This document shows positions 6,761 through 12,068 of a stretch of 12,068 nucleotides of DNA, in pieces (position 1 is the stretch's first letter; every line of letters begins with the position of its first letter). The stretch spans positions 1-12,068 of the forward strand of contig JAFOBK010000118.1 of the NCBI GenBank assembly GCA_017381835.1. Direction: 5' to 3'. A model generated the notes under the pieces. That model was not told the DNA's origin, did not search any database, and saw only the letters and a list, made by a program, of their open reading frames with translations. The translations under genes and the position numbers were made by a program. The stretch is from Oscillospiraceae bacterium. GTDB lineage: Bacteria > Bacillota_A > Clostridia > Oscillospirales > Oscillospiraceae.

Positions 6761-7260
6761 AGAAACTAGCGATACTTTTGTGCTGCGCTGTGTTTCTGCA
6801 AATCTTATTGGGATGCGGTGCAGCCAAAGATGATTATAAAGAACCGGTGAATTTCTATTACGAGAAAACCAATGTTTCTTATAATTCCTCATCCGGTGTG
6901 ATTGAAAAAGAAACCCGGGAGGGGTCTGTCTTTCAAGGCAATTTAACCGCATTCCTGCATTCCTATTTACGCGGGCCTGAATCCGATATACTTCAGAGTA
7001 TCATTCCCTCCGACGTATATCTTGTTTCATGCGAAATTATAGACAATACCGCCTATATAACCCTCAGTTCTCAGTTCGCAAAGCTTTCCGGTGTCAGGCT
7101 TACAACCGCTTGCAGTGCACTGCTGCTGACAATGCATGATTATGTGGGGATCGACACTTTGTCTATCCGGGCAAAGGATGTTCAAATTGATGATAAAAAT
7201 ACGATTATCCTCAAAATGGAGGATGTCATTCTGATTGATGCAGCCGAAAATGTCCAATAA
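6757..7260 (+). CDS. Lipoprotein with GerMN domain
   Basis: A protein of 167 residues. The lipoprotein signal peptide ends in LLGC with the lipid-bearing C20. The rest (about 55-155) matches the GerMN (sporulation/spore germination) domain: LTAFLHSYLRGP, a variable strand, VSCEIIDNTAYITLSSQF and TTACSALLLTMHDYVGIDTLSIR. GerMN domains occur in spore GerM and in the actinobacterial lipoprotein LpqB, which is encoded with the MtrAB two-component system. This gene also follows a regulator-kinase pair, with a 4-bp ATGA overlap, so a role as an outside-surface accessory to the kinase is a reasonable inference. The ribosome site GGAGG lies at the end of the kinase gene. It is short for the family, with a single GerMN copy. 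The domain call rests on pattern memory, not on a search. Confidence 0.8.
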   Translation: MKKLAILLCCAVFLQILLGCGAAKDDYKEPVNFYYEKTNVSYNSSSGVIEKETREGSVFQGNLTAFLHSYLRGPESDILQSIIPSDVYLVSCEIIDNTAYITLSSQFAKLSGVRLTTACSALLLTMHDYVGIDTLSIRAKDVQIDDKNTIILKMEDVILIDAAENVQ

Positions 7261-7273
7261 GAAGGTGAATCAC

Positions 7274-8026
7274 ATGCGTTTTATTTCCTGGAATGTAAAT
7301 GGTCTTCGGGCTTGTATGCAAAAGGGATTTTCTGATTACTTTGAAAGCGAATGTCCAGACTTTTTCTGCCTGCAGGAAACAAAATTGCAGGCAGGTCAGA
7401 TTGATCTTCAGTTAAATGGTTATGAACAATACTGGAACTATGCCCAAAAGAAAGGTTATTCCGGTACGGCCATTTTTACCAAACACACTCCCCTATCTGT
7501 ATACTATGGAATGGGAATTGAGGAGTTGGATACCGAAGGCCGTCTGATTACGCTGGAATATGAGAATTTCTTTTTGGTAACCTGCTATACGCCCAATGCC
7601 CAGCGAGAACTCGCGCGACTTGATTTTCGTATGACATGGGAAAAGGCTTTTGCAGATTATCTGTGCACACTTGACGCAAAAAAGCCGGTAATTGTATGCG
7701 GTGACTTAAATGTCGCCCATCAGGAAATCGACTTAAAGAATCCTAAGTCCAATAAGGGCAGTGCAGGATTTTCCGATGAAGAGCGAGGCTGTTTCTCGAA
7801 CCTTCTGAATCGCGGCTTTATTGATACATTCCGGTATCTCTATCCCGATGTTACCGGTATGTATTCCTGGTGGAGTTATATGTACAAAGCCCGTCAAAAC
7901 AATGCAGGATGGCGCATTGACTACTTCCTTGTATCTGATCGGCTGAAAGACCGTATTGACAACGCTTCTATCCACACAGATATTTTGGGTTCTGATCATT
8001 GTCCCGTCAGTTTGGATTTAAAGTAA
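7274..8026 (+). CDS. xth: Exodeoxyribonuclease III / AP endonuclease
   Basis: At 250 residues it has the full length and motif set of the ExoIII/ExoA (EEP superfamily) enzymes: WNVNGLRA with N7, LQETKL with metal ligand E35, CYTPN with Y105, GDLNVAH with D144 and N146, the WRIDYFLVSDRL block, and SDHCPVSL with the catalytic D241-H242 pair. It cuts DNA 5' of abasic sites and removes 3' blocking ends in base-excision repair, which fits the uracil glycosylase in the divergent operon. Upstream in-frame ATGs (7235 and 7250) lie inside the GerMN gene; ATG at 7274 is chosen because AAGGTG sits 6 nt before it and the protein then begins directly with the conserved MRFISWNVNG. It is the last gene of the rightward operon and is followed by a strong hairpin terminator. 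Confidence 0.95.
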   Translation: MRFISWNVNGLRACMQKGFSDYFESECPDFFCLQETKLQAGQIDLQLNGYEQYWNYAQKKGYSGTAIFTKHTPLSVYYGMGIEELDTEGRLITLEYENFFLVTCYTPNAQRELARLDFRMTWEKAFADYLCTLDAKKPVIVCGDLNVAHQEIDLKNPKSNKGSAGFSDEERGCFSNLLNRGFIDTFRYLYPDVTGMYSWWSYMYKARQNNAGWRIDYFLVSDRLKDRIDNASIHTDILGSDHCPVSLDLK

Positions 8027-8030
8027 ATAG

Positions 8031-8059
8031 TAACCCCCACACGATCTGTGTGGGGGTTA
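8031..8059. terminator. Hairpin terminator shared by convergent xth and mazF
   Basis: A perfect 12-bp inverted repeat (TAACCCCCACAC at 8031-8042, GTGTGGGGGTTA at 8048-8059) with loop GATCT lies 4 nt after the xth stop and 2 nt from the mazF stop. The U tracts are weak on both sides, but the stem is GC-rich and placed to end transcription in both directions. Confidence 0.85.
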
Positions 8060-8061
8060 TC

Positions 8062-8424
8062 TTATATAATGCTGTCATTTAAACCAAAGCTAACTGCAAT
8101 GGCGCTATTTACCATTGTCATCTGCTTCTCATCCAAATGCCCCATATGCTCCCGAAGACGGCGTTTGTCAATTGTCCGAATCTGCTCCAAAAGAATCACA
8201 GAATCTTTACTCAGGCCTACGCTGCCGCCAGGAATATTAATATGGGTGGGAAGCCTTGCTTTCCCGGTTTGACTGGTAATCGCTGCTGCAATGACAGTTG
8301 GAGAATGCCTGTTTCCGGTATCATTCTGAATAATCAGAACCGGGCGGGTGCCTCCCTGCTCACTGCCGACTACCGGCGACAGATCAGCATAATAAATATC
8401 ACCGCGCTTAACTGTACTATCCAT
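8062..8424 (-). CDS. mazF: MazF/PemK-family endoribonuclease toxin, without an adjacent antitoxin
   Basis: At 120 residues it is very similar to Bacillus EndoA/MazF as I recall it: [21 protein letters not shown] at the start, RPVLIIQND with the catalytic R27, AAAITSQ with T50, LPTH, and the dimer helix [17 protein letters not shown]. MazF toxins cut RNA at short sequences when the antitoxin is removed. The usual small antitoxin gene directly upstream is absent: only 143 bp separate this gene from the lipoprotein, too short for an 80-90-residue antitoxin, and no such protein is readable there. The ATG at 8424 has only GGAG at 11 nt, inside a small hairpin, so translation may be weak. It is probably the last gene of the nnrD operon. 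Catalytic residues look intact. Confidence 0.93.
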   Translation of the reverse strand: MDSTVKRGDIYYADLSPVVGSEQGGTRPVLIIQNDTGNRHSPTVIAAAITSQTGKARLPTHINIPGGSVGLSKDSVILLEQIRTIDKRRLREHMGHLDEKQMTMVNSAIAVSFGLNDSII

Positions 8425-8567
8425 GTAATTTCACGCTCCGTGAGAAATCATTGCCTGCGCTACCGGATGTATCCATATGTAACGAGGCTGTATATATTGT
8501 CCCACTTACAAACGGAAAATATACGATTGCACCGGCAATTTATCCTATGCAGGAGCATGACAAAATT
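8425..8567. other. Gap between lipoprotein and mazF where alr and antitoxin would be expected
   Basis: No convincing gene is visible in these 143 bp. Short open stretches exist on both strands (for example 32 codons on the minus strand from ATG 8555), but none has a good ribosome site or resembles a ribbon-helix-helix antitoxin. It contains the mazF leader and may be remnant sequence. Confidence 0.5.
8431..8443 (-). promoter_or_regulatory. Small hairpin holding the mazF ribosome site
   Basis: The minus-strand RNA reads UCACG-GAG-CGUGA, a 5-bp perfect stem that can be lengthened by three U-A pairs past a 2-nt bulge. The only Shine-Dalgarno-like bases (GGAG) lie in its stem and loop, 11 nt from the mazF ATG. 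It could keep toxin translation low; a 3-nt loop is tight, so its stability is uncertain. Confidence 0.35.
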
Positions 8568-9125
8568 CTACATAATCATGAATTCCCGAATATCCACTGC
8601 GAGAATCCTTTTTTGATTCCAAAAGATATCCGCCCAGATTGGGACATTCTCTGAATTCATTTGAACTTCCATGTGTAAAACCGCATCGTTAAAACTGTCA
8701 TCTATATAAAGGCAAATTCCCTCGTTTTCACTGCTGCATCCGCTGATATAGCCGCTTTTCAATGAATTCAGGAATATCCAAGGAGCACTTACAGGAATCA
8801 GGTGATCGTTGGCAAGCATCGGAAAGGCCAATACTTTATCATCGAAACACAAACCGCCGCCCTCACGGGAAATAACACCGCTGATACCGTAAAGTGTTTC
8901 AGGCTCAGTTACTGTGAAGGTCATATTTCCCTCTGTGTCCATGATGCAATCCATTTGAAACGTATAGATTCTCTCAGCGTAGTCTGCAGAAATAACGCAG
9001 GAAAATGTACATTCCTGCCCGGTCAGCAAAGCATTTCTTAAATCCATAGCCTGATCAAGGGGATCCTTTTTCGCTGAACAGCCGCAAAGCAAGCAGACAC
9101 ACAGTACCAGAGCAGCAAGCTTCAT
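8568..9125 (-). CDS. Small lipoprotein, LolA/YdcC-like position
   Basis: A protein of 185 residues with a Cys-rich lipoprotein signal peptide ending in LLCGC (lipid-bearing C16), so it is anchored on the outer face of the membrane. The mature part is a run of short beta strands (ECTFSCVISADY, YTFQMDCIMDTEG, MTFTVTEPETLYG, GGGLCFDD) that fits a LolA/LolB-like half-barrel, as in YdcC-type lipoproteins. I recognise the type mainly by this pattern and by its place between nnrD and mazF, since Bacillus has acpS-ydcC-alr-ndoAI-ndoA. It is shorter than Bacillus YdcC. ATG at 9125 follows the nnrD stop by 11 bp, with AAGG overlapping that stop. Function is unknown; a role in envelope or germination lipid handling is only a guess. 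Confidence 0.72.
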   Translation of the reverse strand: MKLAALVLCVCLLCGCSAKKDPLDQAMDLRNALLTGQECTFSCVISADYAERIYTFQMDCIMDTEGNMTFTVTEPETLYGISGVISREGGGLCFDDKVLAFPMLANDHLIPVSAPWIFLNSLKSGYISGCSSENEGICLYIDDSFNDAVLHMEVQMNSENVPIWADIFWNQKRILAVDIREFMIM

Positions 9126-9136
9126 TTTATCACGCC

Positions 9137-9985
9137 TTATTTCAGAAGTCGTGGAAGAACATTCACCATATCACTGGGCAGCATACCATACTGACCGATT
9201 TCTTTTTCACAAATGTCTCCGGCAGCCCCGTGAAGCCATGCACCGCAGGCAGCAGCCTCCAACGGTGCTATTCCCTGTCCCAGTAAGGATACGATTACAC
9301 CGGCCAGCACATCACCGGAACCGCCGGTTGCCATGCCGGGATTGCCGGTTCCATTGAGATAAACCGAATCACCATCCGTAATAACAGTTCGATGTCCTTT
9401 CAGAAGCACGATCACCCCCAGGTCCCTTGCAAGTTGGTTGGCAGATGCAATGCGATCACTCTCAAGAACACCTCCCAAACGGACAAACTCACCGTCATGG
9501 GGTGTCAGTATGGTCGGGGCTGTCCTCCCACGCAATATATCCTTATGCATCCGCATCAAATTTATGCCATCCGCATCAAGAACAACCGGACCATTAAAAT
9601 GCTCCAATACAGCGCATACGACCGCCTCTACGCTATCTGATTGTCCGATTCCCGGTCCGATCAGCACCGCATCCTTTCCCTGAAGCAAGGATAGAATCTG
9701 CTCTACAGATTCAGGTGCATATCGTCCGTCTTCATCAGCAATCGGAATGATGACCGGCTCTGTCAGTTTTACAGCTTCAATATCATAAATGCTGTCAGGA
9801 ACCGCCAAATAAACAAGCCCAGCACCTGATCTCAAGGCTCCCATTGCTGCCAGAGCTGCCGCTCCGGTATAGCCGCGACTGCCGCACAAAAGCAAGATCT
9901 TACCAAATGTGCCTTTATGACCATCTGCCGGTCGGTCAGGCAAGAGTGCCCATATTTTTTCATGATCCAAAACAAAATAATCCAT
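9137..9985 (-). CDS. nnrD: ADP/ATP-dependent NAD(P)H-hydrate dehydratase, stand-alone
   Basis: A 282-residue ribokinase-fold enzyme that repairs hydrated NADH and NADPH. Visible motifs are HKGTFGKILLLCGS and YTGAAALAAMGALRSGAG near the start, VLIGPGIG, VVLDADGIN, LTPHDGEF, VLLKGHRTVI, and the catalytic nucleotide loop NPGMATGGSGDVLAG with its aspartate. Most bacteria fuse this domain to the epimerase NnrE in a protein of about 500 residues; here only the dehydratase half exists and no epimerase is in the window. The open frame extends to 10042, but that stretch contains the promoter. ATG at 9985 is chosen because GGGAG lies 8 nt upstream and the protein then begins just before the conserved domain. 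It is the first gene of the leftward nnrD-lipoprotein-mazF unit. Confidence 0.93.
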   Translation of the reverse strand: MDYFVLDHEKIWALLPDRPADGHKGTFGKILLLCGSRGYTGAAALAAMGALRSGAGLVYLAVPDSIYDIEAVKLTEPVIIPIADEDGRYAPESVEQILSLLQGKDAVLIGPGIGQSDSVEAVVCAVLEHFNGPVVLDADGINLMRMHKDILRGRTAPTILTPHDGEFVRLGGVLESDRIASANQLARDLGVIVLLKGHRTVITDGDSVYLNGTGNPGMATGGSGDVLAGVIVSLLGQGIAPLEAAACGAWLHGAAGDICEKEIGQYGMLPSDMVNVLPRLLK

Positions 9986-10013
9986 AGCAGCATCTCCCAA
10001 CTTGATTAGGATT

Positions 10014-10042
10014 ATGGTATCATGGTGAACTTTATTCGTCAA
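10014..10042 (-). promoter_or_regulatory. Sigma-A promoter of the nnrD operon
   Basis: On the minus strand, -35 TTGACG (10037-10042) and -10 TACCAT (10014-10019) are 17 bp apart, with TGA before the -10 as an extended element. It is back to back with the pheS promoter; the two -35 boxes are 16 bp apart. Confidence 0.75.
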
Positions 10043-10058
10043 GAAAAGGAAATTATGC

Positions 10059-10087
10059 TTGCAATTAGCGTGGTAATATGCTAATAT
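10059..10087 (+). promoter_or_regulatory. Sigma-A promoter of the T-box/pheST transcript
   Basis: TTGCAA (10059-10064) and TAATAT (10082-10087) are separated by 17 bp, with TGC in front of the -10 as an extended element. Transcription should start near 10094, giving a leader of about 295 nt. The start region carries a repeated ATATTCAAAA (10084-10093 and 10096-10105). Confidence 0.8.
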
Positions 10088-10105
10088 TCAAAAAGATATT
10101 CAAAA

Positions 10106-10353
10106 GCGATGATTGGGTCGTCTTGTACTGATAAGCGCATTCAGAGAGAGCGGGATGGTGGGAGCCGCTTGCGTGCAGTATCGGGCTTTCCCCCAGGAGC
10201 TGCGGCCTGAACAGTGAGTAGGGTTTGCCGGTTGACTCCGTTATGGGTCTTAGATGTGTTGGCATCGAAAAGCGCGCCGATCGGCGAATTGCGGGTGGTA
10301 CCGCGGAGGTAAGTCCTTCGTCCCCTTTTATTGGGATGATGGACTATTTTTTT
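10106..10353 (+). ncRNA. T-box riboswitch controlling pheST (tRNA-Phe sensing)
   Basis: The hallmark T-box GGGTGGTACCGCGG is at 10293-10306; its UGGU bulge can pair with the ACCA end of an uncharged tRNA whose discriminator is A, as in tRNA-Phe. Stem I folds by hand: UACUG (10127-10131) pairs with CAGUA (10176-10180), AGCGG pairs with CCGCU around the GGTGGGAG distal loop, and AGAGAG precedes it. The specifier loop on the 3' side (10181-10191) contains UUUC, so the Phe codon UUC at 10188-10190 (or UUU) is the likely specifier. A small stem (CGCC-GATC-GGCG, 10275-10286) fits stem III. The alternative terminator follows at 10312-10353. Uncharged tRNA-Phe should stabilise the antiterminator and switch on pheS and pheT. 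Confidence 0.95.
10312..10353 (+). terminator. T-box-controlled intrinsic terminator before pheS
   Basis: AGTCCTTCGTCCC (10312-10324) pairs with GGGATGATGGACT (10333-10345), with one U-U mismatch and one G-U pair, around a loop of 8 nt. It is followed by A and seven T (10347-10353). Forming the T-box antiterminator upstream competes with its 5' side. Confidence 0.9.
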
Positions 10354-10388
10354 GTAAAATTTTCCTGGAAAAGGAAGGAGATCATAGA

Positions 10389-11432
10389 ATGAAGAATCAG
10401 TTAGAGCAAATTAAACTCTCTGCAATGGCTGCTTTGGATGAAGCTGCTACTCCTGCTGCTCTGGATGAACTGCGTGTTCGTTACCTGGGCAAGAAGGGTG
10501 AATTGACCGCTGTTTTGAAGCAGATGGGCAAGCTCTCTGCCGAAGAGCGTCCCGTTATGGGTCAGCTGGCAAACTCTGTCCGTGCAGAAATCGAAGCAAA
10601 GCTGGAAGAGTGCAAGGCTTCCATCAACGCAAAAGTTCTGGAAGCAAAGCTGGCTGCTGAAGCCATTGATGTCACCATCCCCGGTGAAGAAGTTGCTGTC
10701 GGCCATCAGCATCCCATGAACCAGGTTCTGCAGCAGATTAAGGACATTTTTGTGGGTCTGGGTTACCAGGTTGTGGACGGTCCCGAAGTGGAGCTGGCAA
10801 GCTATAACTTTACCCGTCTGAATATCGAGGAGGGCCATCCTTCCCGTGACCGTTCCGATACTTTCTATTTTAACGATGATGACTCTGTGCTGCTGCGTAC
10901 CCAGACCAGCCCCATGCAGATCCGTGTTATGGAAAACGCAGAGCCTCCTATCTGCATTCTGGCTCCTGGCCGTGTTTTCCGTAAGGACGAAGCTGACGCA
11001 ACCCACTCCCCCATGTTCCATCAGATCGAGGGTCTGGTTGTGGATGAGAATATCACCATGGGCGACCTGAAGGGCGCGCTGATCACCATGATGCGTAAGA
11101 TCTACGGTGAAGATGCGCAGATGCGTTTCCGCCCCCATCACTTCCCCTTCACCGAGCCCAGCTGTGAAATGGATATGCAGTGCCACAAGTGCCACGGCAC
11201 CGGTGAAGTGGACGGCCAGGTCTGCTCCACCTGCCACGGCGAAGGCTGGATCGAGCTGCTGGGTGCCGGCATGGTCCACCCCGAGGTCCTGCGCAACTGC
11301 GGCATCGACCCCGAAAAGTACTCCGGCTTCGCCTTCGGCATGGGCCTGGAGCGTACCGCAATGGGCCGCCTGAAGATCAACGACCTGCGTCTGATCTTCG
11401 ACAACGATATGCGGTTCCTGGGCCAGTTCTAA
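10389..11432 (+). CDS. pheS: Phenylalanyl-tRNA synthetase alpha subunit
   Basis: At 347 residues it is full length for PheS, the catalytic subunit that joins Phe to tRNA-Phe as an alpha2-beta2 enzyme with PheT. Residues 1-90 form the N-terminal coiled coil with RVRYLGKKGELT. Class II motifs follow: HPMNQVLQQIKDIF with VVDGPEVE (motif 1 region), RVFRKDEADATHSPMFHQIEGL (195-216, motif 2) and GFAFGMGLERTAM (313-325, motif 3). Between motifs 2 and 3 lie two CxxCxGxG units (C265/C268 and C279/C282), a DnaJ-like zinc knuckle known in some Firmicutes PheS. The frame opens further upstream, at 10254, but that is inside the T-box leader; ATG at 10389 has GGAAGGAG at 8 nt. pheT follows after 13 bp. Confidence 0.97.
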   Translation: MKNQLEQIKLSAMAALDEAATPAALDELRVRYLGKKGELTAVLKQMGKLSAEERPVMGQLANSVRAEIEAKLEECKASINAKVLEAKLAAEAIDVTIPGEEVAVGHQHPMNQVLQQIKDIFVGLGYQVVDGPEVELASYNFTRLNIEEGHPSRDRSDTFYFNDDDSVLLRTQTSPMQIRVMENAEPPICILAPGRVFRKDEADATHSPMFHQIEGLVVDENITMGDLKGALITMMRKIYGEDAQMRFRPHHFPFTEPSCEMDMQCHKCHGTGEVDGQVCSTCHGEGWIELLGAGMVHPEVLRNCGIDPEKYSGFAFGMGLERTAMGRLKINDLRLIFDNDMRFLGQF

Positions 11433-11445
11433 GGAGGATGCAAGG

Positions 11446-12068
11446 ATGAAACTGAACAGAGAATGGATCAATTCCGAATTTGTTGACCTCTCCGCCGTTT
11501 CCGACAAGGAGTATGTGGAGAAGCTGACCGTCTTCGGCCAGAAGGTCGAGACCTATGAGCGCATGGACGCCGAGATCAAGAACGTCAAGCAGGGCGACCT
11601 GGTCCCTGCCTGCCTGCACAATTCCTGGCTGCCCGGCGGCGTCCACATCACCAAGGGCAAGCTCCGCGGCGTCAAGTCCAACGGCATGCTCTGCTCCTTC
11701 CTGGAGCTGGGCCTGACCCAGAACGATATGCCCGGCGTCTTCGCCGACGGCATCTGGATCCTCAACGATGAGGACTGCAAGCCCGGCGACGACATCAATG
11801 ATCTTCTCGGCAACCGCGACACCGTTGTCGAGTTCGAGATCACCAACAACCGCCCCGACTGCTACTCCATCATCGGCCTGGCCCGTGAGTCCGCTGCCGC
11901 CTTCGGTAAGACCATGCGCCATCACGAGCCTGTGGTCAAGGGCAGCGACGCCGGTTCCATCTTCGACCAGCTGGATGTGGAGGTCCCTGCGGAGGACAAG
12001 TGCTACCGCTACACCGCCCGGATGGTCAAGAACGTCAAGATCGGCCCCTCCCCCAAGTGGCTGCGCCA
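11446..12068 (+). CDS. pheT: Phenylalanyl-tRNA synthetase beta subunit, N-terminal part (runs off the window), with an apparent internal deletion
   Basis: From ATG at 11446 (AAGGAGG at 8 nt), 207 codons stay open to the window edge. PheT landmarks are clear: REWINSEFVDL at the start, LPGGVHITKGKLRGVKSNGMLCS (62-84), VVEFEITNNRPDCYSIIGLARE (127-148) and RYTARMVKNVKIGPSPKWL near the edge. What is missing is the first half of the tRNA-binding OB domain. Other PheT proteins have about 40 residues (VGKV...HPDADKL...VDVG...IVTGA) between the equivalents of residues 47 and 48; here KNV runs straight into KQGDLVPACL. The frame is kept. Codons are strongly GC-rich (CTG, GGC, GTC, AAG), as expected for a highly expressed gene. 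Identity is certain; whether the gap is real or an assembly collapse is not. Confidence 0.95.
   Translation, partial: MKLNREWINSEFVDLSAVSDKEYVEKLTVFGQKVETYERMDAEIKNVKQGDLVPACLHNSWLPGGVHITKGKLRGVKSNGMLCSFLELGLTQNDMPGVFADGIWILNDEDCKPGDDINDLLGNRDTVVEFEITNNRPDCYSIIGLARESAAAFGKTMRHHEPVVKGSDAGSIFDQLDVEVPAEDKCYRYTARMVKNVKIGPSPKWLR

Noticed and set aside
5981..6952. 323-codon open frame on the minus strand
   Set aside because: Antisense to the kinase and the lipoprotein start, where all kinase boxes are intact; its translation has no recognisable domain.
8425..8567. Possible hidden antitoxin upstream of mazF
   Set aside because: All three minus-strand frames were read: at most 32 codons from an ATG (8555), and a 40-codon stretch without a start that overlaps the mazF ATG. 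Neither resembles a ribbon-helix-helix or MazE-like protein.
8451..8654. 67-codon plus-strand frame (TTG start) spanning the mazF-lipoprotein gap
   Set aside because: The composition is not absurd, but there is no ribosome site, the start is TTG, and 8568-8654 is codon-aligned antisense to the lipoprotein, which favours chance open frames. It lies between same-strand minus genes.
9986..10042. N-terminal extension of NnrD
   Set aside because: This stretch contains the -10 and -35 boxes of the nnrD promoter and encodes no conserved residues; ATG at 9985 has a good ribosome site.
10065..10265. 66-codon minus-strand frame
   Set aside because: It lies wholly within the pheST promoter and T-box stem I region, where structured RNA explains the sequence.
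10275..10286. 12-bp perfect palindrome CGCCGATCGGCG as a restriction or operator site
   Set aside because: It sits where T-box stem III is expected and folds as CGCC-GATC-GGCG, so the riboswitch explains it.
10254..10388. N-terminal extension of PheS
   Set aside because: The frame is open, but it covers the T-box core and terminator. The normal PheS start with a good ribosome site is at 10389.
10401..11507. 368-codon open frame on the minus strand
   Set aside because: Antisense to pheS, with the H/Q/V/L-rich composition typical of shadows of GC-rich codons; pheS is certain.
11377..11925. 182-codon open frame on the minus strand
   Set aside because: Antisense shadow of pheT; D/V/G/L-rich translation with no motif.

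Overview
The window looks like chromosomal core sequence from a low-to-medium GC, Gram-positive anaerobe of the class Clostridia, most likely a gut Oscillospiraceae/Ruminococcaceae-type bacterium. This is inferred from protein style: lipoproteins with lipoboxes, a Clostridia-type signal peptide, a Fe-S type-4 uracil-DNA glycosylase, a Bacillus-like MazF, a T-box in front of pheST, and strong sigma-A promoters with AGGAGG-type ribosome sites. I see no rRNA, tRNA, insertion sequence, CRISPR array or phage gene.

Layout: (1) 1-668, minus: the N-terminal part of a secreted metallophosphoesterase, with a strong promoter and a hairpin next to its ribosome site. (2) 882-4195, minus: a tightly packed four-gene operon of PBP5-like D,D-carboxypeptidase homologue, type-4 uracil-DNA glycosylase, Nudix hydrolase and AEC-family permease, ending in a clear terminator. 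(3) 4225-8059, plus: a five-gene operon of ComEA-like helix-hairpin-helix protein, OmpR-type response regulator, sensor kinase, GerMN lipoprotein and exonuclease III, ending in a hairpin shared with the convergent mazF. (4) 8062-10042, minus: nnrD, a small LolA/YdcC-like lipoprotein and mazF. (5) 10059-12068, plus: a T-box leader, pheS and the first 207 codons of pheT.

How they fit together: the two large central operons are divergent, and their promoters occupy the same ~70 bp, so RNA polymerase probably cannot sit on both. Between them they carry a base-excision set (uracil glycosylase, AP endonuclease/exonuclease III, Nudix hydrolase) plus an envelope set (carboxypeptidase homologue, two-component system, GerMN lipoprotein).

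Most notable points: the carboxypeptidase homologue has lost the key residues of all three penicillin-binding-protein motifs (GxxK, GAN and RMG instead of SxxK, SxN and KTG) and is probably a pseudoenzyme; mazF stands without alr or an antitoxin gene in an otherwise ydcC-alr-ndoAI-ndoA-like neighbourhood; and the start of pheT lacks about 40 residues of the tRNA-binding OB domain, at a short repeat. No wholly new multi-gene system is evident; these are unusual versions of known parts.
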